Below are positions 16,303 through 24,793 of a stretch of 64,000 bases of DNA, piece after piece. Within the stretch, counting starts at the first letter, position 1, and every line of letters starts with the position of its first letter. The translations under genes were made by a program, and so were the position numbers. The DNA is from Lysinibacillus sp. G4S2. Its GTDB lineage: Bacteria; Bacillota; Bacilli; Bacillales_A; Planococcaceae. The notes beneath the pieces were generated by a model. That model made no database searches and was not told where the DNA came from. It saw only the letters and a list, made by a program, of their open reading frames with translations. Location of the stretch: contig NZ_JAUCFJ010000002.1 in the NCBI RefSeq assembly GCF_030348505.1, positions 1,492,001-1,556,000 of the forward strand. The letters run 5' to 3'.

Positions 16303-16866
16303 TAACTGAATAATCAGTCGTTTGGTATAGTTTAACACGTTTACAAATATTGGTGTATGGAAGAGTGAGCTTATAAAGCAAGTTATGAAGAGATTGCGGT
16401 AGCACATCACTAAGCTGATGTGCATTGTTAAGTCCAGAATAGCCCTCAGACGAATCGAGGATTAGATAGACATACACTTGGTTGCCTAGATTGCTCTCAG
16501 GTTGGTATTCAGAGATACACCTTCCTCAAATGAAGTGCTGTGCTAATAGAGTGTTTGCTACAAACCCTATGAGCAACGATAGCAACCGTAGTACCACTTA
16601 TAAGCATATAATGAGCCAATGAGGGCAGATAGTGGAGCTGAGGAATCACTGACATAGGTTGTTTAATCGTTGCTACAGAGCTATGTGTGAAGCTGCTGGA
16701 GTGATTGAGGAAGCATAGCAAAAGGACTTGCATACATGAAGTTTAATCATGAACACAAGTCCTGTTCTTATTAAACTAAAGCCTCTGTTAACCATCCATG
16801 TAGCACAAAAACCAGCGCTACATCACAGAAAATGAAAGATGATTAAGTTCTTTCATGGGAGTTTAA
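16303..16866. repeat. Long composite repeat copy 2 with two-hairpin element
   Basis: Begins CTGAATAATCAGTCGTTTGG and TTTACAAATATTGGTG, as in copies 1 and 3. It continues with CCTATGAGCAACG, ACAGAGCTATGTGTG and the hairpin GGACTTG/CAAGTCC (about 16723-16763). It ends in the two-hairpin element (16781-16866). Minus-strand ORFs of 67 and 74 codons inside it have no credible starts and are not genes. No gene is present. Confidence 0.7.
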
Positions 16867-16913
16867 ATACATTTTTTATAATTTTCAACGCTCAAATTTT
16901 CCAATAAAACAAT

Positions 16914-17150
16914 CTAGAACTCTTTGATAAATGCATTTAGTATAAGAACCAAAATCGCTAATACAACACAAATATTTACAATGACTATACCAATTTTGTT
17001 ATCATTTTTATCTTTCTTACGCTGTTGTTTTATCTTTCTATATAAACCTTGAAGGTATTTTTTATTTTTTAAAGGCTCTGTTAAATTATAATGTTGATAA
17101 TCGAATAATAAATTAAGGAAGCCCTGACGAGTTTCCTTGATTTTGATTCT
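16914..17150 (-). pseudogene. In-frame continuation of the next ORF after a TAG
   Basis: Directly after the TAG of the 94-residue ORF (stop at 17151-17153), the same frame stays open for 78 codons. It gives a basic stretch (YRKIKQQRKKDKNDNK) and a clear membrane helix (IGIVIVNICVVLAILVLILN), ending FIKEF and TAG. No ATG, GTG or usable TTG start with a ribosome site is present. It is either the C-terminal half of a gene split by a nonsense mutation, or a second small gene whose start has been lost. Confidence 0.5.
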
Positions 17151-17435
17151 CTATGGTTCAGAAATTCCATTTGCCAACAGTAACAGAAATATCAATATTG
17201 ATAACGGTATCATAAATGTAATGTTTGAAAGAATACTGAACACCTTTACAGTTATATTTTTAGACTTGACCCCTAAAATTAATGACACAATAAACCCAAT
17301 GTCTATCAAAACATATAAGAAAATTGGAATCCATAGATTTATATTCGGAGACCTAAATACAAAGAAAATAAATAATGCAACTAAGAACAAAACTAAAGTT
17401 AAAATGATTGGATAAAACTCTTTATGTTGTTTCAA
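17151..17435 (-). CDS. Small three-span membrane protein
   Basis: 94 residues from the TTG at 17435, which has AGGTGG about six bases upstream; the ATG at 17453 overlaps that site and has none of its own. Three hydrophobic segments: FYPIILTLVLFLVALFIFFV, LWIPIFLYVLIDIGFIVSLI and FMIPLSILIFLLLLAN. Unknown function. The frame continues after its TAG stop (see 16914-17150), so the original protein may have been about 170 residues with four spans. Confidence 0.5.
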   Translation of the reverse strand: MKQHKEFYPIILTLVLFLVALFIFFVFRSPNINLWIPIFLYVLIDIGFIVSLILGVKSKNITVKVFSILSNITFMIPLSILIFLLLLANGISEP

Positions 17436-17568
17436 TATATTACCACCTCTCATTCTTTGTTTCGATTGTAAATGATTACCTTCAATAGAGCTGAAAGAAA
17501 AATACCTTGGTGTTCATGATTAATTGCGTTTCAGAAAACAATTTATTTGTTGATAAACTAAATTGTTA

Positions 17569-17885
17569 AGTTAGCCATCCATGAAGTGCCAAAAATCAAC
17601 ACTTTACCACAGAAAATGAAAGATGATTAAGTTCTTTCATGGGAGTTGAATACCTGAATAATCAGTTGTTTGGAATAGTGTAACATATTTCCAAATGTTG
17701 ATGCGAAGTGAAAGTGTATGGATAACAAAAGATTGAATGTTATAAGCTCTGAGTAACAAGCTCACATAGCCATTTAACGAACCTATGAGGGTCAACAGGG
17801 AAGTGGAGGAAGTGCTTACACGGCTTGTCTGATTGTGCTATAGAGCCATGTGTTGTGCTGTAGAGAGATTGAGGATAGTAAGTGG
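17569..17885. repeat. Two-hairpin repeat followed by long repeat copy 3
   Basis: 17569-17648 is the two-hairpin element (TTAGCCATCC ATGAAGTGCC, AACACTTTACC, then GAAAG/CTTTC). From 17650 comes copy 3 of the long repeat: CTGAATAATCAGTTGTTTGG, TTTCCAAATGTTGATG, CCTATGAGGGTCAACAGG, ATAGAGCCATGTGTTG. The order of the two parts is the reverse of copies 1 and 2. Confidence 0.7.
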
Positions 17886-18163
17886 TCCTATCTGAGCGGT
17901 TTTGGTTTAAAGTCGATCACTTATGCGTCCTGCCTGAGTGGTTTTGCATCAAACCCGATCACTTTTTCTCCTGCATAAACGGACAGTAATTTATCTGTAA
18001 CGAAAACAAAGCGTCAGGTACAAGACTCCCGCCTCGTTAGGTGAGAGATTAACTGTCCGAAAAAGCCTGATTGGTGACAACTAATGATCAGTGGGGATGG
18101 AGAAAACCGCCACTGATTAAAGTTTCACTTTATCTAGTCGCGTTTAGTATTTTCGTGTAAAAT
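17886..18163. repeat. Intergenic direct repeats and hairpin
   Basis: Two imperfect direct repeats of about 45 bases (TGAGCGGTTTTGG..TCGATCACTT and TGAGTGGTTTTGC..CCGATCACTT, about 17893-17970). Then comes a decayed unit (CAAAGCGTCAGGT) and an inverted repeat ATCAGTGG (about 18089) / CCACTGAT (about 18110). No gene. Confidence 0.5.
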
Positions 18164-18199
18164 AAGGAAGAGTTTAGAATGTTAGAGGAGTTTGAAGAG

Positions 18200-19546
18200 A
18201 TGAGTGAAAAAAAGAGTCAGTGGTCTAGTAAGTTAGGCTTTATTTTAGCATCGGCAGGAGCTGCAATTGGACTGGGAGCAATTTGGAAGCTTCCGTATGT
18301 TACTGGACAAAGTGGTGGGGGAGCGTTTTTCCTTATTTTTGTTCTATTTACATTGTTGATTGGTTTACCGATGCTATTATCAGAATACGTTTTAGGTCGT
18401 GGTACACAGTCAGAGGCTGTGACTGCCTATAAAAAAATTGCACCAACAAAAACAGGTTGGGCATGGGTTGGCCGAATGGGCGTGTTGGGTTGTTTTTTGT
18501 TATTAACTTTTTACAGCGTTGTAGGAGGCTGGATTTTTATATATAGTGGGCTTGGTATAACTGGGGCTGTTATTGATCCTGCAAATGATCCTAGTGAATT
18601 ATTTGGAAAGATTGTAGGGACGCCTTGGATTACATTACTAGGTTTAGGGTTGTTTACGCTGATAAATGTACTAGTCATTTCACTTGGCGTACAAAATGGT
18701 ATAGAGAAGGCAAATAAGTGGATGATGCCTTTATTATTTATCATGTTTATAGTACTTGTTGTGCGAGCGGTAACATTAGATGGGGCAATGGAAGGGGTTA
18801 AATTCTTCTTATGGCCGGATTTTTCCAATATTACTGGTAAGGCTGTATTAGAAGCGTTAGGACAGTCCTTCTTTGGCTTAGCGGTAGGGTTTTCTTGTCT
18901 TGTGACATACAGCTCATATTTAAAAAAGGATGTGAGTTTGCCTAACTCGGCGGGCTCAGTTGTACTATTAACTGTACTTGTATCGTTTTTGGCAGGATTA
19001 GCGATTTTCCCTGTCGTGTTTGCTTTTGATTTAGAGCCTGCAGCTGGACCGGGCTTACTATTTATGGTTCTGCCAACAGCGTTTAGTCAAATGCCGTTTG
19101 GTGAAGTATTCTTAGCGATGTTTTTATTATTATTTTTATTCGCAACGTTAACTTCTTCTTTCAGTTTATATGAAATTATCGTAGCGGCATTTATTGAAAA
19201 GGGTCGTATGTCTCGTTCTACATTAACGATGTTACTAGGTGTAGTAGTCTTTATTGCCGCAATCCCAGCAGCGCTTTCATCAAGTACATTAGCGGATGTA
19301 TCAATCTTTGGGAAAACGATTTTCGATGCAACTGACTTTTTAGTATCAAACTTAATGCTTCCGTTAGGTAACTTATTGATTGCGATCTTTATTGCGTATG
19401 TAGTTGATAAAGAGTTTGTGAAGAAGGAATTGTTGATAGGTAGTAAAATGGGACAGGGGTTCTATACAACGTATCGTCTACTGATGTTAATAGTAGTACC
19501 TGTTGTGATTATTGTTGTGTTAGTAAATATGCTTTTACAATATTAA
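18200..19546 (+). CDS. Neurotransmitter:sodium symporter family transporter
   Basis: 448 residues from the ATG at 18200 (GAGGAG nine bases upstream); an in-frame ATG at 18179 also has a weak site. Membrane protein with about 11-12 spans. The NSS signature is clear at the N-terminus: WSSKLGFILASAGAAIGLGA, IWKLPYVTGQSGGGAFF, PMLLSEYVLGRGTQ. This unwound first helix holds sodium and substrate in LeuT-type carriers. Bacterial members take up amino acids such as Trp, Tyr, Leu or Ala with sodium; the substrate here is unknown. Single gene with its own terminator. Confidence 0.9.
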   Translation: MSEKKSQWSSKLGFILASAGAAIGLGAIWKLPYVTGQSGGGAFFLIFVLFTLLIGLPMLLSEYVLGRGTQSEAVTAYKKIAPTKTGWAWVGRMGVLGCFLLLTFYSVVGGWIFIYSGLGITGAVIDPANDPSELFGKIVGTPWITLLGLGLFTLINVLVISLGVQNGIEKANKWMMPLLFIMFIVLVVRAVTLDGAMEGVKFFLWPDFSNITGKAVLEALGQSFFGLAVGFSCLVTYSSYLKKDVSLPNSAGSVVLLTVLVSFLAGLAIFPVVFAFDLEPAAGPGLLFMVLPTAFSQMPFGEVFLAMFLLLFLFATLTSSFSLYEIIVAAFIEKGRMSRSTLTMLLGVVVFIAAIPAALSSSTLADVSIFGKTIFDATDFLVSNLMLPLGNLLIAIFIAYVVDKEFVKKELLIGSKMGQGFYTTYRLLMLIVVPVVIIVVLVNMLLQY

Positions 19547-19548
19547 AG

Positions 19549-19592
19549 AGAGTAGGTTGTATTTCATTTAATTGGAATACAACCTACTTTTT
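19549..19592 (+). terminator. Terminator of the NSS transporter
   Basis: AGTAGGTTGTATT pairs with AATACAACCTACT (13 bp, perfect), followed by a T run. Confidence 0.9.
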
Positions 19593-19680
19593 TATATTGA
19601 TGGGTTAACGAGTGTTCTTTTCCTTTTATAAATGTATCATATCCATCTGAAAATAAGATTAATATATTCGAAAAAATCGA

Positions 19681-19697
19681 TGTAATAAAACCTGACA
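19681..19697 (+). promoter_or_regulatory. TnrA/GlnR operator
   Basis: TGTAATAAAACCTGACA matches the nitrogen-regulator consensus TGTNA-N7-TNACA at every defined position. It lies just upstream of the -35 of the glutamine synthetase promoter. Confidence 0.8.
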
Positions 19698-19703
19698 TAC
19701 ATA

Positions 19704-19732
19704 TTGCGTTTTTTGTCCTTTTAATGTATTTT
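19704..19732 (+). promoter_or_regulatory. Candidate sigma-A promoter of glnA
   Basis: TTGCGT (19704-19709), 17 bases, TATTTT (19727-19732), seven bases after the TnrA/GlnR box. Confidence 0.5.
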
Positions 19733-19786
19733 AATAACAGTAATCAAGAAGTGATGTTAATTAAAATTACATTGGAGTGGTGGAGA

Positions 19787-21121
19787 ATGAAACATTATAC
19801 AAAAGAAGATATTAGACGTCGAATAAAGGAAGAAAATGTGAAATTTATTCGCCTACAATTTACTGATATATTGGGAACGATTAAAAATGTGGAAGTACCA
19901 GTTAGCCAACTAGAAAAAGCGTTGGACAACAAAATGATGTTTGATGGCTCATCCATTGAAGGTTTTGTGCGCATTGAGGAATCAGATATGTACTTACGTC
20001 CGGACTTGAGTACCTTCGTGATTTTTCCTTGGACTGCTGAAAAAGGCAAGGTGGCGCGCTTTATCTGTGATATTGCTAGACCGGATGGTACACCGTTTGA
20101 AGGTGATCCACGCTCTAATCTGAAGAGGGTTTTAAAAGAGATGGAGGAGTTAGGTTTTACTTCATTTAATTTAGGTCCTGAGCCAGAGTTTTTCTTGTTT
20201 AAATTAGATGAAAAAGGACACCCAACACTTGAGCTAAACGATAGTGGAGGATACTTCGATTTAGCTCCGACAGACTTAGGAGAGAATTGTCGACGTGACA
20301 TTGTATTAGAGCTAGAAGAAATGGGTTTTGAAATCGAAGCCTCTCATCATGAGGTTGCCCCTGGTCAGCATGAAATCGATTTTAAGTATGCAAGTGCTAT
20401 CGAAGCCTGTGATAATATTCAAACGTTTAAACTGGTTGTAAAAACAATCGCTGCACAGCATGGACTACATGCAACATTTATGCCAAAGCCATTATTTGGC
20501 GTCAACGGTTCTGGAATGCATTTCAATTTATCTTTGTTTGAAGGGGATAAAAATGCGTTTTACGATGAAAATGCAGAATTACAATTAAGTCAAACAGCCA
20601 GAAGTTTTATGGCGGGAATTATAGAACATGTACACGGTTTTACAGCAATAACGAACCCACTTGTTAATTCCTATAAACGATTAGTGCCTGGCTACGAAGC
20701 TCCTTGCTATGTAGCATGGTCTGCTCAAAACCGTTCACCACTTATTCGAATTCCGGCTGCACGAGGACTTTCAACACGTATCGAGCTTCGTTCAGTCGAT
20801 CCAGCTGCAAACCCATATTTAGCGATGGCTGTTATTTTAGCATCTGGTCTTGATGGAGTTCGCAAAGATCTAACACCTCCAGATGCTGTAGATCGTAATA
20901 TTTATAAAATGTCACGAGCTGAGCGTGAATTAAATGGTATCGACAGTCTACCATCATCATTGGAAAATGCACTTATTGAACTAGAGATGGATCCTATTGT
21001 ACGTGAAGCACTTGGTGATCATATCTTTGAGAAATTTACTGCTGCTAAAGAAATAGAATGGAATAAATATCGTACACGTGTCCACAATTGGGAGCGGGAA
21101 GAATATTTGAAAATGTATTAG
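19787..21121 (+). CDS. glnA: Glutamine synthetase, type I
   Basis: 444 residues from the ATG at 19787 (GGTGGAG upstream), exactly the size of Bacillus GlnA. ATP + glutamate + ammonia gives glutamine. Signatures: the beta-grasp start [22 protein letters not shown], the metal site GPEPEFFLF, the [11 protein letters not shown] box, the ATP-binding [12 protein letters not shown] and [15 protein letters not shown]. No adenylylation motif of the proteobacterial type is evident, as expected for the Firmicute I-alpha type. The usual glnR is not upstream; the gene stands alone behind a perfect TnrA/GlnR box. A second, canonical glnRA operon may exist elsewhere. Confidence 0.93.
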   Translation: MKHYTKEDIRRRIKEENVKFIRLQFTDILGTIKNVEVPVSQLEKALDNKMMFDGSSIEGFVRIEESDMYLRPDLSTFVIFPWTAEKGKVARFICDIARPDGTPFEGDPRSNLKRVLKEMEELGFTSFNLGPEPEFFLFKLDEKGHPTLELNDSGGYFDLAPTDLGENCRRDIVLELEEMGFEIEASHHEVAPGQHEIDFKYASAIEACDNIQTFKLVVKTIAAQHGLHATFMPKPLFGVNGSGMHFNLSLFEGDKNAFYDENAELQLSQTARSFMAGIIEHVHGFTAITNPLVNSYKRLVPGYEAPCYVAWSAQNRSPLIRIPAARGLSTRIELRSVDPAANPYLAMAVILASGLDGVRKDLTPPDAVDRNIYKMSRAERELNGIDSLPSSLENALIELEMDPIVREALGDHIFEKFTAAKEIEWNKYRTRVHNWEREEYLKMY

Positions 21122-21127
21122 AAGGAG

Positions 21128-21161
21128 AGTGTTGGAGCTTTGGTGCTCCGACACTTTTTTG
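21128..21161 (+). terminator. Terminator of glnA
   Basis: AGTGTTGGAGC (21128-21138) pairs with GCTCCGACACT (21145-21155), then six T residues. Confidence 0.9.
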
Positions 21162-21199
21162 ATCCGAAATGTGAGGAATTGAGTGTCAAAGAAGAAGGC

Positions 21200-21236
21200 T
21201 ATCCCTATTTTCCATTGATAGGGATAGCTATTTTTA
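21200..21236 (-). terminator. Terminator-like hairpin at the 3' end of the beta-propeller gene
   Basis: GGCTATCCCTAT and ATAGGGATAGC(T) form a 12-bp stem between the convergent genes, directly after the minus-strand stop. Confidence 0.6.
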
Positions 21237-22340
21237 GTTAGGTAGTTCACTTTGGATAATTAATTTGCGTTTTTCATCTGATAAATCCTGGTTAATAATA
21301 TAGATATAATTTTCTGCAGAAAACCCATATATGTAAGGAGTTTCAAATTTCTTAATTTCAACCAGTGAATTATTTTTCACATGAAATAATTTGCTACAAT
21401 TTTCATCATTATTATAAGAAAAGAACACTTGATTATTAAAATCTGTGTAAAGATTATTTGCAATTGACACTTCCGAAACAACTTCTTGAGTATGATTTGT
21501 CGAAGCGTCATAAAAAATCAGCTTACCATCACCAGTTGAAGATTTAGTAGGGTCGTCAAACGTTAGGTAAACCCATTGTTGATTACTAAGTAGCCTTGCC
21601 GAACCAATAAATTCATAGGAACTTTTAAATTCTTTTATTTCTTTACTTTTAACATCATACAAATAGAGGTATCCAAAATAATCTTTTTCATCAGTGAATA
21701 ATATTTTTCCGTCTTTCGCAGACAAATTCATATTTCTGTATGTGTAGCTATTTAAATCATATATACTGATTGTTTCGTCTGTTTTGAGATTCTTAAGCAG
21801 AACTTGCGCTTTTTCATCTTTTCTGTCCATTTGAATCCAAGCTGCATAGTCTCCAATTAGTATGGGAAAGTCATTAGAAACATTTTCATCATTTTCTTTC
21901 GTCAATGGGTGAATTTCTTGCGTCTTTAAATTCATAAAATATGGATTCAGATACCCTCCGTGTTCATCGGAATCTACCCACAATAACCAAGTATCATTTA
22001 ATTCTACCCTTTGAACTGATGGCATTTTGAATTTACTGTTAAAAATGGTTGTGTATTTCTGGGTCTTTCGATTGTATTGAACAATTTTATTATCAAAAGC
22101 AGGACTCTCTTGATCTACACTCATATAAATATAGTCAGCATTACCCTTATATGAGTTGATATTAGTAAAAGGTACGTCCACTGTTTTATTAAAATCTTTA
22201 TCAATTATTTGGTAATAGTTTGAACTTTGGGGTTTGATTAAAGATCTATTTGACTGTACCCCATTATATACGGCTTTAAAAACAATAAATAGGAATATAG
22301 CTGCACATGAAAGTATTATTGTTCTCTCAATTATTTTCAA
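21234..22340 (-). CDS. Membrane-anchored beta-propeller-like protein
   Basis: 368 residues from the TTG at 22340, chosen for GGAGA (22348-22352) seven bases upstream. One N-terminal anchor (TIILSCAAIFLFIVFKAVY) is followed by an extracellular region of repeated beta units: WLLWVDSDEHGG, AAWIQMDRK, GKILFTDEKDYFGYLYLYD, QWVYLTFDDP, GKLIFYDAST. The spacing and content resemble TolB/WD40-like propellers. It probably binds a ligand or partner outside the cell; no specific family is recognised. Confidence 0.6.
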   Translation of the reverse strand: MKIIERTIILSCAAIFLFIVFKAVYNGVQSNRSLIKPQSSNYYQIIDKDFNKTVDVPFTNINSYKGNADYIYMSVDQESPAFDNKIVQYNRKTQKYTTIFNSKFKMPSVQRVELNDTWLLWVDSDEHGGYLNPYFMNLKTQEIHPLTKENDENVSNDFPILIGDYAAWIQMDRKDEKAQVLLKNLKTDETISIYDLNSYTYRNMNLSAKDGKILFTDEKDYFGYLYLYDVKSKEIKEFKSSYEFIGSARLLSNQQWVYLTFDDPTKSSTGDGKLIFYDASTNHTQEVVSEVSIANNLYTDFNNQVFFSYNNDENCSKLFHVKNNSLVEIKKFETPYIYGFSAENYIYIINQDLSDEKRKLIIQSELPN

Positions 22341-22413
22341 TTGAATCTCTCCATTCACATCGATTAAAAGCAGATCTCGCTGTCTATGAAAGGGTTGAAA
22401 TTTGTAACATCTA

Positions 22414-23233
22414 CTAAAGCTCGATAATTTGTCCTGTTTTAAAAGATTGTAATTTTTCTTTTAAGACGGTTTTGAGAATGTTAAATCCTTTTGTTCCAGT
22501 ACAATGGCAAGAATACATACAGTCAATCTTCATTTCATTTAATGTGTTACCAATGGAGATAACTTCTTCTCGGGACTTTCCTAAAGTGTTAACTATGGGT
22601 AGACCAATTAAATGAAATCCGCCGATAGTTGCGTTGATATTCTTATTTGGAAATTTTTCAGTTATAGTTTTAGTTATGTTTACAATTCCATGATGACTAC
22701 AACCGCTAAATAGTACTAACTCATTTTCGTTTTCAATCACTAACACGATTTCGTGATTGAAATCATCTAATTCCTTCTTAGCCCCTTTATAAAGATTGTT
22801 CGTATATTCATTCGTAGGAGCTAAATGAATAATATGAATTCCCTTTGTAAGTTCTATATCATCGTAAATAAACTTCAGACGATTATCGAAATTTTTTAAT
22901 GTATCCTTTGCTCCTACATTATGATAATAGGGTCCAATTTTTAGCCAATGTGATTCTAAGGCATTCGAAGACAAATAAATGGGAGCATGTTTATTTACTT
23001 CATCCAAATAACTTAATCCTCCAATATGATCAGAATGCCCGTGTGAAATAATTACTGCATTCGCTTTATTTAAATCGATACCTAATGCTTGTGCATTTTT
23101 TATATAAGAGTGATCGGGACCTAAATCAAAAATAATGTTCATTTGTTCGGTTTCTATATACAATGATAAACCATGCTTTGCAGTTAATTTTTTTTTCTAA
23201 CTTCGAATTTTCGAGGATAGCAGTAATTTTCAA
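22414..23233 (-). pseudogene. MBL-fold metallo-hydrolase with frameshift in an A9 run
   Basis: The long open part (22414-23163) has the metallo-beta-lactamase metal box ISHGHSDHIGG, a later SGCSHHGIVN, GGFHLIG and the C-terminal YSCHCTG: the family of MBL hydrolases related to 7,8-dihydropterin-6-methyl-4-aminobenzene synthases. Its N-terminus is missing. Upstream, a TTG at 23233 starts MKITAILENSKLE in another frame, which is the normal family start. The two frames join at a run of nine A (minus strand; plus-strand T at 23188-23196). With eight A the product reads through into AKHGLSLYIETEQMN. So the gene is off by one base: a true frameshift, slippage-controlled expression or a sequencing error. 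Confidence 0.75.
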
Positions 23234-23529
23234 AAAAAAACCTACTTTCTAATGAAGATTAATCATGAATGCTAGACATATTAATTTAGTATATTGTTGA
23301 AACTCTTTAATTTAATTTTTGTTAAATGGATAATATTTCATTATATCATGTTTTATTTTACCATATGAATGAGTTTTTAACTGTCTTTATCAACCAGGGG
23401 GGAGTCTTATTTTATTTTTAGGGTTATTAGGTTCTTAAACACATTAATGACCTATTCTTACTACGAAAGCATTTTGTTGAGACAACTACTTCCTTTAGAT
23501 CTATGATTAGAAGAAACGGGGGAAAATGT
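23234..23529. other. Intergenic, nothing recognised
   Basis: AT-rich spacer between divergent genes; it should hold the promoters of both the hydrolase and the small-protein pair. No conserved structure seen. Confidence 0.4.
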
Positions 23530-23706
23530 ATGACGCAAGCGACTCAAGTAGTAACAATACAAAACAATGATATTTTGCAATTTGAACATGATATTAATAA
23601 CGCTCTATTAGATTTAAGCGACTATTTAATAGTTGATATTAAATATAATACGTTATATATAGGGGAGCATACTGTTATACATTCAGCATTAATTATTTAT
23701 AAATAA
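23530..23706 (+). CDS. Small Cse60/DUF2758-like protein
   Basis: 58 residues from the ATG at 23530 (GGGGGA seven bases upstream). The pattern LQFEHDINNALLDL..YLIVDIKYN.......HSALIIYK matches what I recall of the sporulation protein Cse60 family (DUF2758): an N-terminal helix, then VDIKY and a final SAhIIY. In B. subtilis Cse60 is a small sporulation product of unknown role. The next small gene follows after 22 bases and is probably co-transcribed. Confidence 0.55.
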   Translation: MTQATQVVTIQNNDILQFEHDINNALLDLSDYLIVDIKYNTLYIGEHTVIHSALIIYK

Positions 23707-23728
23707 TTGATTCAAAGGGGGATATAAC

Positions 23729-23938
23729 TTGTCAAAAATATATTGGGTATCCATTGCTAAAAGAACAAATGAATCTGAAGAGGAGCGGAATGTCATTGAA
23801 ACAATATTTGCTAAGAAATCGGAGCTAAAGGATTTTCTAGAAAAAGAAGGCTATTGTAAGTCAGCGAAAAATCAATATATTAAAATTGAGGACGAATTGA
23901 TATACGAAGCGGCTGTTGAAAAAGTAAAGATTAAATAA
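23729..23938 (+). CDS. Small hypothetical protein
   Basis: 69 residues, TTG start with AAAGGGGGAT upstream. Charged and soluble (MSKIYWVSIAKRTNESEEER at the start); residues 24-45 look helical. No family recognised. It is probably in an operon with the Cse60-like gene 22 bases before it. Confidence 0.5.
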   Translation: MSKIYWVSIAKRTNESEEERNVIETIFAKKSELKDFLEKEGYCKSAKNQYIKIEDELIYEAAVEKVKIK

Positions 23939-24077
23939 TCGATATGATAAGTGGTTACCCGCAGAAGAAAGGGAAATACCTGTGAGAGGTAATGCCAAGC
24001 ACTAAGTATACTTTTCTAATTTTTGGTGTCCATAGGTATCTCCCTACTACCATTAATTAAAAGCTACGACGATTCAA

Positions 24078-24464
24078 TTATTGGAATAATGATAAAAGAA
24101 ATTGCCTATCTTCAGGGAAAGATAATGTTAAATCTAATAATTCATCTTTTGATTTCCACGCAATTTCATAAATCAATTCATCGGGATCATGTATCATCAT
24201 TTGTCCACCAGTAATGATCATCTCGAAATAACGAACTTCCACTGCATCATTATTTTTATGTAACACTTCTCTGATGATGTCTACTACAAATCCGGTTTCT
24301 TCATATACCTCGCTTTTACAACATGACTCAAAATTCTCAGTAGCTTCTTTTCCACCTGATGGTACGGCCCAAGATTTAGCCTCTTCTTTAGTACCTTGCA
24401 AAACCATTAATAATTGATTGTCTGCATTGAAGCAAATTCCTGCAGCTCCTTGCCATTTAATCAA
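24078..24464 (-). CDS. Nudix hydrolase
   Basis: 128 residues from the TTG at 24464, placed eight bases after GGAGG; the longer ORF upstream lacks a ribosome site. The Nudix box is readable: GGKEATENFESCCKSEVYEE then TGF. Ser stands in the usual Arg position; the catalytic EExG is intact. Nudix enzymes cleave nucleoside diphosphates linked to another group; the substrate is unknown. WAVPSGG and the C-terminal IYEIAWKSKDELL are typical of the family. Single gene. Confidence 0.75.
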   Translation of the reverse strand: MIKWQGAAGICFNADNQLLMVLQGTKEEAKSWAVPSGGKEATENFESCCKSEVYEETGFVVDIIREVLHKNNDAVEVRYFEMIITGGQMMIHDPDELIYEIAWKSKDELLDLTLSFPEDRQFLLSLFQ

Positions 24465-24559
24465 TATCAAAACCTCCAATCCTTTCACACTGTTTAATAC
24501 TAATTTTAACATATACTGGATGTTGTTGAGAATTAAGGCTGACATTTGTATTAACGTAT

Positions 24560-24680
24560 GATTGGTTAACCTACGTTCCGACTGGGCGACTTCTTGGGGA
24601 TTAGTGTTACAGATGAGACCCTGCAGCGAAGCGGTAGCTACAAAAGCGCCCAGTCCGAATGAAAATCAACACCAAGATAT
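24560..24680. repeat. CCGACTGGGCG repeat element
   Basis: It starts GTTCCGACTGGGCGACTT and ends AGCGCCCAGTCCGAATGAAA then ATCAAC, forming an inverted pair of the same kind as the GATTTCCGTTCC elements at 40.7, 41.8, 47.9, 51.9, 62.9 and 63.9 kb. Confidence 0.6.
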
Positions 24681-24793
24681 GGTGATGTACCAATAAAAAA
24701 TAAAGCTTTCATTTTAACCAGTCCAAAGATAGCATAAAAAGACAGGATTAAATAATTCGAATATTTTATGCTATAAACAAGGAGTGAGAGCAC

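Noticed and set aside
16274..16733. Two minus-strand ORFs of 67 and 74 codons
   Set aside because: Entirely inside the long composite repeat and without ribosome sites; the other repeat copies do not keep the frames.
17137..17415. 92-residue plus-strand ORF
   Set aside because: Antisense shadow of the three-span membrane protein, which has a ribosome site and hydrophobic segments.
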